Below, one piece after another: positions 8,933 through 16,587 of a DNA stretch of 64,000 bases; the stretch's first letter is position 1, and every line of letters starts with the position of its first letter. This stretch comes from an uncultured bacterium (GTDB taxonomy: Bacteria; Verrucomicrobiota; Lentisphaeria; Victivallales; UBA1829), in contig CACZEK010000012.1 of NCBI GenBank assembly GCA_902780135.1, positions 1 to 64,000 of the forward strand, written 5' to 3'. A program made the translations under genes and the position numbers. The notes beneath the pieces are model-generated. The model worked only from the letters and a program-made list of their open reading frames with translations, had not been told where the DNA came from and ran no database searches.

Positions 8933-9856
8933 ATGTCGCAAAACACCGATCTGCCAGAAGATAAGAAAGCCTCCGAACCCGCTCAGGCGATCTCCGCTGT
9001 TCCCGCCTCGGGAAATGCCGCTTCCCCTGACGTCAAGACCGGCAACCTTGCCGACACGGATCCCGAATACAAGCACAAACACGGCGAGCACAAGCACGGC
9101 GAGCATCACCACCATCATCACCACCATCACCGGCACCACCATTTCCATTTCCTCAATCTGTCCCCCTCCGGGATCCGCGAAAACCTCAAGCTGCTCTTCA
9201 CGACCATCTACGCGTATCCCTACATCTTCCTTTTCCTGTCGCTCATTTTCCTGTTCGTCATGAACTCCGGCTTCGTGCTTTCGCGGCTCAATGCACACAA
9301 AGGCAGCTTCTCCGACGTTGAGACCTTCTTCCGCTGGCAGGAGTTCCTGGTCATGAACAAGGCGGTCCTGACCCGCGTCCCGTTCCAGTTCACGCTCCTT
9401 GTGGCGGTCGGCATCACGATCTTCCTGATGCAGCAGGCGGAACGCCACTGGCAGCGCAACGTGCTGAAAATCCTCCCCGCGCTCGGAGCTGCGCTGGTCT
9501 TCTCCATCCCGATGGGCAGCGGACGCCCCGCCGAGGAATTCGCGCGCAGCGCCTGCCGCGACTGTCTCCGCAACTACCATATCGTCTGCATCGAGTACGC
9601 GGAGCTCAACGACGGAGCATTCCCCGCGGAGTTGCCCGAAAAGCCCGCGCCCGCGGCGAAATACGGTTCGGACCACTACGTCTACCACGGCAGAGGCAAG
9701 AAAGCCGCCGATGAGCCCTTTGTCCTCGTCGAAGACAAGGACGTCAACCATGTCGGCAACTGCCGTTACGCGGTCCGCAGCGACGGCGTAATGCTCGTTT
9801 CCAAGTACGGCGGCCTGTACGAGGAATACAAGGGAAAAGGGCAGAAACAGCCCTGA
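8933..9856 (+). CDS. His-rich membrane protein with pseudopilin-like C-terminal region
   Basis: This is a 307-residue protein of unknown function. Residues 48-72 are almost all His with a few Lys, Glu and Gly, a likely metal-binding patch placed on the N-terminal side of the first membrane helix. Hydrophobic segments lie at about 92-112, 152-168 and 178-195. The C-terminal part (208-295) begins with a Cys pair in ACRDCLRNYHIVC, runs into YAELNDGAFP, and ends in NHVGNCRYAVRSDGVMLVS. That pattern resembles the globular region of Planctomycetes/Lentisphaerae type II pseudopilins. Metal sensing, storage or transport is possible but unproven. It has its own promoter and is followed after 38 bp by another membrane protein. 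Confidence 0.75.
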   Translation: MSQNTDLPEDKKASEPAQAISAVPASGNAASPDVKTGNLADTDPEYKHKHGEHKHGEHHHHHHHHHRHHHFHFLNLSPSGIRENLKLLFTTIYAYPYIFLFLSLIFLFVMNSGFVLSRLNAHKGSFSDVETFFRWQEFLVMNKAVLTRVPFQFTLLVAVGITIFLMQQAERHWQRNVLKILPALGAALVFSIPMGSGRPAEEFARSACRDCLRNYHIVCIEYAELNDGAFPAELPEKPAPAAKYGSDHYVYHGRGKKAADEPFVLVEDKDVNHVGNCRYAVRSDGVMLVSKYGGLYEEYKGKGQKQP

Positions 9857-9894
9857 CCTCCTGAACCGCGTGCGGATGCTCTCGAGGGGATGAG

Positions 9895-10437
9895 ATGAAG
9901 ATACTGATCGCATTGGCAGCGCCTGCCTTGCTCGCGGGGGCGCTTCTCGCCGAAAGCATCGCCCTGTGCCGGTTCAAAATCCCGGACCGCGTAAAACGTT
10001 TTTCGAAGGGGCTGAACCTCCTGCTTCTGTTCATCCCCGCGCTCGCCGTGCCGGTGTTCGCCGTGCTGTTTCTGTTCGTGCTGAAAGACCGGCTCTGCGA
10101 ACGCCTGTCCCATGCGATCCTTCTGCTCTCGCTCTGGCTCTATGCCGCCCGGTATTACTGGTTCCTGATCTCGTACTACAAATACCTCGACTTCGGCATC
10201 TTCATCAAACCGGCAAAATCTTTCTGCCTGTTCATTCTGTTCGGCGTCTGTTCCGCCGCGGCGGCGATCTATCTGATGCCGCTTGACCGTTATGTGGAAA
10301 AGTTGTATTCCGTCCTGGGACCGGCGTCGATCCTCGCCGGAGTCGGGCTGTTGCTCGTCTTCTACATCGCCGCATTCTTTACGACCTGCGCGAACAAAAC
10401 GAAAGTCTCCGGCGGCTCGCGGGGAATTGACAGGTGA
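9895..10437 (+). CDS. Small polytopic membrane protein, unknown
   Basis: I do not recognise the family. The 180-residue chain is very hydrophobic, with about five membrane segments: roughly 3-20, 40-62, 72-92, 102-122 and 138-165. It has a short basic stretch after the first segment and a polar C-terminus. A GAGGGGATGAG sequence just before the ATG supports the start. It lies 38 bp after the His-rich membrane protein gene with no promoter visible between them, so the two may act together at the membrane. It ends 13 bp before the methyltransferase start. Confidence 0.7.
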   Translation: MKILIALAAPALLAGALLAESIALCRFKIPDRVKRFSKGLNLLLLFIPALAVPVFAVLFLFVLKDRLCERLSHAILLLSLWLYAARYYWFLISYYKYLDFGIFIKPAKSFCLFILFGVCSAAAAIYLMPLDRYVEKLYSVLGPASILAGVGLLLVFYIAAFFTTCANKTKVSGGSRGIDR

Positions 10438-10450
10438 TCAGGTCCTGACC

Positions 10451-11398
10451 ATGGGCACGAAACTCCGCGCAAAAAACAACCGAACGATCACGCTGAGCGA
10501 CGACCGGAAGGAACAGCTGGCGCGCGAGATCGCGCCCGCGCCGGACGCCGGTCTGTCCGCGGACGCCGCCGCGAACCGCGTGTTCTGCGGCGACTGCACG
10601 GCGGTCATGCCGCGTCTGCCGGAGGGATTCGCCGCCATGGCGCTGCTCGACCCGCCGTACAACCTCACGAAAACGTTCAACGGCTCGGTCTTCCGGAGCC
10701 GTTCCGAGGATGCCTACCGCGATTATCTGGCGTCCTGGATGCCGCTCGTGCGGCGTCTGGTCCGCCCCGGCGGCGCGGTGTATCTGTGCTGCGACTGGAA
10801 ATGCAGCGCGGCGTGCTTCGAGATCCTGCGGCAGCATTTCATCGTGCGGAACCGCATCACCTGGCAGCGCGAGAAGGGACGCGCCGCCGGGACCAACTGG
10901 AAAAACGCCTGCGAGGACATCTGGTACGCCGTCGCGCCGCCGGAGGACGCCGCAGTCTACCACGCCGACGCCGTCCGCATGAAACGCAGGGTGATCGCGC
11001 CGTACCGCGAGAACGGACGCCCGAAGGACTGGAGCGAGGAATCCGGCGGGAAATTCCGCCTCACCGGAGCCTCGAATTTCTGGGACGACGTCTCGGTGCC
11101 GTTCTGGTCGATGCCGGAAAACACCGACCACCCGGCGCAAAAACCCGAAAAGCTGATTGCGAAACTCATACTCGCCTCGACCGATCCCGGGGACGTCGTG
11201 TTCGACCCCTTCTCCGGCAGCGGCACGACAGCCGTCACGGCGAAGAAGCTCGGACGCTCGTTCACCGCCGTCGAACAGGACCGCGACTACTGCTGCCTCG
11301 CGCTCGAACGCCTTCACCGCGCGGACGACGACAAAACGATCCAGGGCTATGAGGACGGCGTCTTCTGGGAACGCAACACACTGCGTGTGTCAAAGTAG
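10451..11398 (+). CDS. Site-specific DNA methyltransferase, beta class, orphan
   Basis: This 315-residue enzyme uses S-adenosylmethionine to methylate an exocyclic amino group in DNA. The catalytic DPPYN motif (67-71) comes before the SAM-binding DPFSGSGTT (252-260), the motif order of the beta class, which includes many N6-adenine enzymes such as HinfI/CcrM relatives. The segment between (about 130-230) would recognise the target sequence. No restriction endonuclease gene lies beside it, so it is probably an orphan regulator or a defence remnant. The ATG at 10451 has no strong ribosome site. A TTG at 10427 in the same frame is an alternative. Confidence 0.88.
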   Translation: MGTKLRAKNNRTITLSDDRKEQLAREIAPAPDAGLSADAAANRVFCGDCTAVMPRLPEGFAAMALLDPPYNLTKTFNGSVFRSRSEDAYRDYLASWMPLVRRLVRPGGAVYLCCDWKCSAACFEILRQHFIVRNRITWQREKGRAAGTNWKNACEDIWYAVAPPEDAAVYHADAVRMKRRVIAPYRENGRPKDWSEESGGKFRLTGASNFWDDVSVPFWSMPENTDHPAQKPEKLIAKLILASTDPGDVVFDPFSGSGTTAVTAKKLGRSFTAVEQDRDYCCLALERLHRADDDKTIQGYEDGVFWERNTLRVSK

Positions 11399-11518
11399 TG
11401 CGCGGCTCCGCTCGCGCACATGCCCTCCCCTGTGCCGTTGCGAAGCAAGGCGCTACTCGATACATTCCGTGTGTGTCCGAGCGAAGCCGGACGCTATGAC
11501 AGTGGAGGCACAGCCTCC
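11398..11518. repeat. Hairpin cluster between convergent genes, repeat-like element copy A
   Basis: Hairpins crowd the join of two convergent genes. GTGCGCG/CGCGCAC (11398-11419) includes the methyltransferase stop. Next come TTGC/GCAA around GAA, GTCCG/CGGAC around AGCGAAGC (11475-11492), and GGAGGC/GCCTCC (11504-11518). The last lies inside the final codons of the minus-strand phosphoesterase. The stretch 11463-11518 resembles 27672-27737 in order and sequence, including CGTGTG, GCGAA and CAG-GGAGGC...CTCC. No T-run follows, so this looks like a dispersed intergenic element that may also end both transcripts. Confidence 0.45.
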
Positions 11519-12318
11519 CCAGCCGAGTTCAGGTCGCGCACGGTGAAGACGCCGTTGTCGAACGTGATCTCCCGAAGGATGTCTTTTTTCGTGAGGGAGC
11601 CGACGACAAGCTCGCCACGGCCGCGCGCGTCGAGCCGCTGGAACGGCGCATGGATATGCCCCGCCACGGAAAGCGCGATCTTCCCGGCGTTCAGCAGCGC
11701 GGTCGCGCGCCCGCCGCCGATCAGACGGTGCCGGAACGACTTCCAGTCATCGTTGCCGAGCAGCGGGAAGTGTCCCACGCAGACGAGCGGCCGCGGATCG
11801 TCCTTCGCCGCCTCGCGTTTCAGGAAATCCGCCGTCTCCGGCGTCATCTCGCCGCAGGACAGCACGGGCGTGAACGGGCGCGCGCAGTCGGTCACAACGA
11901 AGCGCAGTTCGGGCGTTTCGTACACGCCGGGAAGCGCCATGGGACAGTGTTTCGTGAGCTCGGCGCGGAAACGCTCGAACGCCTCGCGGCAGGCGCGGTC
12001 GCGCACGTAGCGGTCATGGTTGCCGGGCGAGAATAGGATCGGGATGCCGGAATCGACCAGCGGACGGAGCCGTTTCAGCGCCGCCTCGAATTCGCGCGGA
12101 TCGGACGTGCTGACGGCGTCGCCCGTGAAGATCACGAGGTCGGGCCGCAGGGGATCCAGGATCGTGCGGACGGCGGCGTCGATGCGTTCCATGCGGTAGT
12201 CGCCGTGCCGGCAGAACGTCGAGTTCATCAGCCCGAAGAAACGTTTGTCGAGCAGGGCGCGGCACGAAAAGACCGCGTGTTCGTGGATGTCGGAGAAAAG
12301 GACGAACTTCGTGCTCAT
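11494..12318 (-). CDS. Calcineurin-like metallophosphoesterase
   Basis: This 274-residue cytoplasmic hydrolase carries the full set of metal-ligand motifs: SDIHEH near the start, FTGDA, SPGNHDRY, VGHFPLL and AGHIHAP. The family cleaves phosphomono- or diesters with a two-metal centre. The substrate here is unknown. It is the last gene of the nadB-pcnB-thioredoxin-like operon, starting 7 bp after the preceding stop. Its last ten residues (SAGEAVPPLS) are encoded by a hairpin-rich repeat-like element, so the tail may be an accretion. Confidence 0.88.
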   Translation of the reverse strand: MSTKFVLFSDIHEHAVFSCRALLDKRFFGLMNSTFCRHGDYRMERIDAAVRTILDPLRPDLVIFTGDAVSTSDPREFEAALKRLRPLVDSGIPILFSPGNHDRYVRDRACREAFERFRAELTKHCPMALPGVYETPELRFVVTDCARPFTPVLSCGEMTPETADFLKREAAKDDPRPLVCVGHFPLLGNDDWKSFRHRLIGGGRATALLNAGKIALSVAGHIHAPFQRLDARGRGELVVGSLTKKDILREITFDNGVFTVRDLNSAGEAVPPLS

Positions 12319-12325
12319 GGCGCGG

Positions 12326-13450
12326 TCACGGATTCGCCTTCAGCGCCTTCACGTTCCGATAGAAGGAAAGAGCCTGGTTCGCCTCGTCGAGGAATTCGGT
12401 CCCGGCGAAGAGCGACACGGCGCGCGTCTGGTCCTCGATCGCGGCGTCGATATCCTGCGCGAGGTAGGCGGCGCGCGCGGAGAATTCGCAGGAGAACGCC
12501 TCGCTGGAGCCGCCCGTGCCCGCGTAGGCTTTCTTCACGGACGCGGCGGCGTCGACGACCTCCCGGGGCGGGATCCAGCCGAACGGGGCCTGTTCGAAGG
12601 CGTAGGCGAGCAGCCGGGACTGGGCGGTCGGGGACGCGGCGAAGTCCCTGAACGCGGCCTTCAGGTCGGCGGAGAACTTCTCCATCTCGCCGGTTCGCTC
12701 GTAGTAACCGAGCAGGAGCAGGCGCACGTTCACGTTGTCCTTCACCTTGGCGGCGATCGCCTGCACGGCGGCGTTGTTCTCCCGGATGCGGCCCGTGCTC
12801 TCGAAGACGAAAAGCTTCGCCTGGATCGCGATCTGGTCGTCGGGGCGGAGCGCGAGGATCTTGTCGGCGGTGGAGAGGATGACGGCGGACAGCCCGGTCT
12901 GGATCGCGTTCTGCAGGTCCTTGTGCATGATCTCCAGTTTCAGCTGGGAATCGAAGCTGAACTTGTCCGTCTGGAGGTCGCGGATCACGTTCTCCAGCTC
13001 CTGCGGCGCGCCCTTCCACACGATCTTGCCGCCGTCCACCACGATGGCGAACGGGATGACGACCTCGGTCCCCGCGAACTCGGGATAGACGTCGCCGCGG
13101 TCGTCGCCGTAGACGGGCATGCGAAACTTCGAAAGCTCCAGCGCGGCGGTGCGCGCCTTCCCCATGCGGGAGATCGCGCAGAACGAGGCGGGCTTCGCCT
13201 TATTCTCCAGCGACTGCTCGTAGATGGAATCGGCCATGCGGAGGACGTCCTTCGCGCCGGGCAGCGCGGGGTCGAAGAAAAGGAATACCTGAAGCGAAGT
13301 CTCCGTCTTCGGGACGGTCCCCGCCACGAGGGAGAGTTTGCCGAGGTCTTTCGCCGGGGTCACGATGCCGCCGACTTCCGCCGCGGAGAGGACCGCCGCG
13401 GACGCCAGCACGAGCCCGGCAAGCACGGTTGAAAAGAAAGCGTGTTTCAT
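12326..13450 (-). CDS. Secreted thioredoxin-like/helical-repeat protein, unknown
   Basis: The 374-residue protein starts with a signal peptide (1-24, cleavage near LSAAE). Residues about 25-165 follow the pattern of a thioredoxin/TlpA fold (LQVFLFFDPALPGAKD, VIPFAIVVDGGKIVWKG), but the redox CxxC is absent: the active-site stretch reads FDPALPG. The rest (about 170-374) is alpha-helical and TPR-like (ADKILALRPDDQIAIQAKLFVF). It probably works in the periplasm as a binding or assembly factor rather than an oxidoreductase. Its ATG overlaps the pcnB stop (ATGA). A close relation to a named family could not be established by eye. Confidence 0.8.
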   Translation of the reverse strand: MKHAFFSTVLAGLVLASAAVLSAAEVGGIVTPAKDLGKLSLVAGTVPKTETSLQVFLFFDPALPGAKDVLRMADSIYEQSLENKAKPASFCAISRMGKARTAALELSKFRMPVYGDDRGDVYPEFAGTEVVIPFAIVVDGGKIVWKGAPQELENVIRDLQTDKFSFDSQLKLEIMHKDLQNAIQTGLSAVILSTADKILALRPDDQIAIQAKLFVFESTGRIRENNAAVQAIAAKVKDNVNVRLLLLGYYERTGEMEKFSADLKAAFRDFAASPTAQSRLLAYAFEQAPFGWIPPREVVDAAASVKKAYAGTGGSSEAFSCEFSARAAYLAQDIDAAIEDQTRAVSLFAGTEFLDEANQALSFYRNVKALKANP

Positions 13451-14781
13451 TCGTTGAAGTCCCTTTCTGATTCGGTAACGGATTCGGATTCCGCCGCCTG
13501 CGCGGCGGCGTGCACGGTCTGCGCGTCCTGCGCCGGATCCGCGTTGCCGTTTCCGCCGCGGCGGCCTCCGCGATGCCCGCGGCGGCGTTTTTTCGGCGCG
13601 CCGGAGGAACGGACCGGGAGCGGGCAGCTGTCCTCGAAATCGGGGATGTGCCAGGCGAGGATGTTCTGGATGATTGCGAATTCGCGCGCGCCGGGGTAGC
13701 CCTTGCGGTCGGCGAAGGAATGCAGCCTGCGGTGCGTCTTGAACCGGATCTGCATGAGCAGGTTGTTCACGGCGTCGGACGTGGTGCGGTGGGTCAGGAC
13801 GAGCGGGTGGAACAGCCTCAGGATGATGTGCCGGAGGTCGCTTTCGACGCCCATGTAGTATTCCCAGAGCCCGCCGCGCTCCGTCTGCCCGATCTCGGCT
13901 TCGGCGAACGGCAGCGCGACCATGGCGACGGCGGTGGACAGGCTCGCGCGGAAGATGCCGGACCGGATGCGTTCGCCGCGCAACGCGAGCAGCTGAAGCG
14001 CGTAGTCCGTCTGCGGCGTCTCGAAGACGGCGTCGAGTTCGGGCAGGAAATATTTCAGGAAGCCGTACTCGTGGAACGCCTTCAGGATGGCGCCGGTGTA
14101 GGAGTTGCGGAGTATCTTTTCGAGTTCGAGCGAGAGGCGCGACGGCGAGGCGTGGAGGATCAGGTCCAGCGAGGCGCGCACGGCTTTCCCCGTCTCAGGC
14201 TCCATGGTGAACCCGTACTGGCCGACCAGCTTGATCGCGCGGAGCACGCGCACCGGGTCCTCCTCGAACCGCAGCGCGGGGTCGCCGATGGTGCGGACGA
14301 TGCCGTCGCGGAGGTCGCTCACGCCGAGCCCGGTGTGGTCGACCAGTTTGTCGTCGATCGGGTCGTAGAAGATGGCGTTCACGGTGAAGTCGCGGCGGAA
14401 CGCGTCGTCGCGCGAGGTGCCGAAGGCGTTGTCGTGGAAGATCATGTTTTCGGGGGCGTTCTCGCAGCGTTTCGGGCGGTCGGCCTGGTCTTCCTGTTCG
14501 GGGCGCTTGCGGAACGTGCTGATCTCGGTGACGTCGCGTCCGCGGATGAGGTGGACCAGACGGAACCGCCTGCCGATGATGAGCGTGTGGCGGTCGCGGA
14601 AGACGCGGCGGACTTCCTCGGGGGTGGCTGCGGTGGAGACGTCGTAGTCCTTCGGGACGCGGTCGAGCAGGATGTCGCGGACCGCGCCGCCGACGAGGTA
14701 GGTCTCGTATCCTGCGGAACGCAGGCGTCCGATGACGTCGATGATGTAGGGGTCGATTTTATTTTTCAGGAACTTGGGCAT
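13447..14781 (-). CDS. pcnB: Poly(A) polymerase / tRNA nucleotidyltransferase family
   Basis: This 444-residue class II nucleotidyltransferase shows VGGAVRD (30-36) and the metal-binding DYD (45-47). LIIGRRFRLVHL matches the PcnB signature that separates bacterial poly(A) polymerases from CCA-adding enzymes. The RNA-binding helical region follows (DPALRFEEDPVRVLRAI), and the C-terminal tail is basic (RRRGHRGGRRGG). It likely tags RNA 3' ends for decay. The tRNA-Lys in this window lacks an encoded CCA, so some CCA-adding activity is needed; whether this enzyme supplies it is open. It lies 9 bp after nadB. Confidence 0.88.
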   Translation of the reverse strand: MPKFLKNKIDPYIIDVIGRLRSAGYETYLVGGAVRDILLDRVPKDYDVSTAATPEEVRRVFRDRHTLIIGRRFRLVHLIRGRDVTEISTFRKRPEQEDQADRPKRCENAPENMIFHDNAFGTSRDDAFRRDFTVNAIFYDPIDDKLVDHTGLGVSDLRDGIVRTIGDPALRFEEDPVRVLRAIKLVGQYGFTMEPETGKAVRASLDLILHASPSRLSLELEKILRNSYTGAILKAFHEYGFLKYFLPELDAVFETPQTDYALQLLALRGERIRSGIFRASLSTAVAMVALPFAEAEIGQTERGGLWEYYMGVESDLRHIILRLFHPLVLTHRTTSDAVNNLLMQIRFKTHRRLHSFADRKGYPGAREFAIIQNILAWHIPDFEDSCPLPVRSSGAPKKRRRGHRGGRRGGNGNADPAQDAQTVHAAAQAAESESVTESERDFNE

Positions 14782-14790
14782 GCGTGGAAA

Positions 14791-16467
14791 TTACCGGGAG
14801 ATCGGGGAAAAGTGTTTCTGGAGGATCGTGTCGACGCCGTCGAGCGAGGGATCGCGGTCCGGGTAGTCGGCGTTGAAGTGGAGGCCGCGGCTTTCCTTCC
14901 GGCTCATGGCGGAGTCGATGATGAGCTCGGCGACGGTGGCGAGGTTTCGGAGTTCGATCAGGTCTTTCGTGAGGTGGAAATCCCAGTAGTACTTGTCTAT
15001 CTCGCGCCGGATGTTCACGATGCGGCTCTTGGCGCGTTCGAGGCGCTTGTTGGTGCGGTAGATGCCGACGTAGTCCCACATGAACCTGCGGATCTCCTCC
15101 CAGTTGTGGGTGATCACGACCTGTTCGTCGGAGCTCGTGGCGTCGCCGCTGGACCACGGCGGCGCCTTGTGGTTGTCGAGCCCCTTGCGGAGTTCGTCGA
15201 TGTGCGCCATGATGTGCTCGGCGGCGTTCGCGGGGACCACGAGCGCCTCGAGGAGGCTGTTGCTGGCGAGTCGGTTCGCGCCGTGCAGTCCGGTGCAGGC
15301 GGTCTCGCCGACCGCGTACAGCCCGGGGATGCCCGTGTAGCCGTTCACGTCGGTCTTCACGCCGCCGCAGCTGAAATGCGCCGCCGGGACCACGGGGATG
15401 AGGTCGCGCGACATGTCGACGTCCGCCTCCAGGCACTTCGCGAAGATGTTCGGGAACCGCCGCTGCAGGAAGTCGCGGTCGTGGCAGCGCATGTCGAGCC
15501 AGGCGCACGTCTGGCCGGACCGCTTCAGTTCGTTGTCGATGGCGCGCGCCACGACGTCGCGCGGCGCAAGGCTCTTCATCGGGTGGTAGTCCTGCATGAA
15601 CTCGACCGGCTCGCCGCCGTCGCGGGAGATCTTCAGCACGCCGCCCTCGCCGCGGAGCGCCTCGCTGATGAGGAACGACTTCACTTTCGGATGGAAGAGG
15701 ATGGTCGGGTGGAACTGGTAGAACTCCATGTTCGCGATCTTGGCGAACGCGCGGTAGCCCATGGCGACGCCCGCGCCGCAGGCGACGTCCGGGTTGCTGG
15801 TGTAGAGATAGACCTTGCCGCAGCCGCCTGTGGCGAGCGTGGTGGAGAGCGCGGTGATCGCCACGACGGCGTTCTCGCGGCTGTCCAGCGCGTACGCGCC
15901 GATGCAGCGGTTTTCGCCCATCCAGCCCATGTGCCAGGTGCTGATGAGGTCGATCGCCACGTGGTATTCGAGCACGTGGATGTCCGGGTTGGCGCGGCAG
16001 GCGGCGATGAGGGAGCGTTCGACCTCCTCGCCGGTGATGTCGCCCGCGTGGAGGATGCGGCGCTTGTGGTGGCCGCCCTCGCGTCCGAGGTCGAAATCGC
16101 TGTGCCCCGCCTCGGCGGGCGCCTTGCCCATCTCCTCGCGCGTGGTGAAGTGCGTGCCGATGTCGTTGATGAGCCACTTGATGCGCTCCGGGCCGCGCCG
16201 CACGATGTCCATGACCGCCTGCGGGCTGCACAGATGCGCCCCGGCTTCAAGCGTGTCCGCGAGGTGTTCCTCGAAGGTGTCGCCGACGTCGGTCACGCAG
16301 GCGATGCCGCCCTGCGCCATCTTCGAGTTGCAGTCGTCGATGGAGCTTTTCGTGATGATGCCGATGGATCCGGCATGATGTTCCGCGAGCATGAGGGCGG
16401 TGGAAAGCCCCGCGAGGCCGCTTCCTATGACCAGATGGTCGAAATAACATTCCTTGGCTGTCTGCAT
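14791..16467 (-). CDS. nadB: L-aspartate oxidase
   Basis: This 558-residue FAD enzyme oxidises L-aspartate to iminoaspartate, the first step of de novo NAD synthesis. The FAD-binding VIGSGLAGLSTAL lies at the N-terminus. The family signatures DCNSKMAQGGIA, GLHGANRLASNSLLEALV and a C-terminal helical region follow (SRGLHFNADYPD). Length fits NadB. No nadA or nadC is adjacent. It heads a minus-strand operon with pcnB, and a divergent regulatory region separates it from lnt. The ATG has only a weak ribosome site (GGAC). Confidence 0.94.
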   Translation of the reverse strand: MQTAKECYFDHLVIGSGLAGLSTALMLAEHHAGSIGIITKSSIDDCNSKMAQGGIACVTDVGDTFEEHLADTLEAGAHLCSPQAVMDIVRRGPERIKWLINDIGTHFTTREEMGKAPAEAGHSDFDLGREGGHHKRRILHAGDITGEEVERSLIAACRANPDIHVLEYHVAIDLISTWHMGWMGENRCIGAYALDSRENAVVAITALSTTLATGGCGKVYLYTSNPDVACGAGVAMGYRAFAKIANMEFYQFHPTILFHPKVKSFLISEALRGEGGVLKISRDGGEPVEFMQDYHPMKSLAPRDVVARAIDNELKRSGQTCAWLDMRCHDRDFLQRRFPNIFAKCLEADVDMSRDLIPVVPAAHFSCGGVKTDVNGYTGIPGLYAVGETACTGLHGANRLASNSLLEALVVPANAAEHIMAHIDELRKGLDNHKAPPWSSGDATSSDEQVVITHNWEEIRRFMWDYVGIYRTNKRLERAKSRIVNIRREIDKYYWDFHLTKDLIELRNLATVAELIIDSAMSRKESRGLHFNADYPDRDPSLDGVDTILQKHFSPISR

Positions 16468-16501
16468 TTTTTTCGTCCAAAATCACAAAAGCGATTTTTA
16501 A

Positions 16502-16511
16502 TTTCATGAAA
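16502..16511. promoter_or_regulatory. TTTCATGAAA palindrome, copy 1
   Basis: This is a perfect 10-nt dyad in the nadB/lnt divergent region. An identical copy lies 82 bp away at 16584-16593 and overlaps the lnt start codon. Paired sites about eight helical turns apart could bind one dimeric regulator, but chance in AT-rich DNA is not excluded. Confidence 0.3.
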
Positions 16512-16519
16512 CATGATAT

Positions 16520-16548
16520 AAATTACATTGTAAACCCGTTTTTTTCCA
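16520..16548 (-). promoter_or_regulatory. nadB: Candidate nadB operon promoter
   Basis: On the minus strand there is TGGAAA (16548-16543), a 17-bp spacer and TAATTT (16525-16520), about 55 bp before the nadB start. The boxes are less perfect than others in the window. Confidence 0.4.
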
Positions 16549-16587
16549 GTTTTTTCTCGCGAACTTTTAAACAAAAGGCGATTTTTC

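Noticed and set aside
9081-9150. CAC/CAT-rich stretch as a microsatellite or CRISPR-like repeat
   Set aside because: It is the codon run for the His patch of a single gene. There are no spacers and no repeat unit of CRISPR length.
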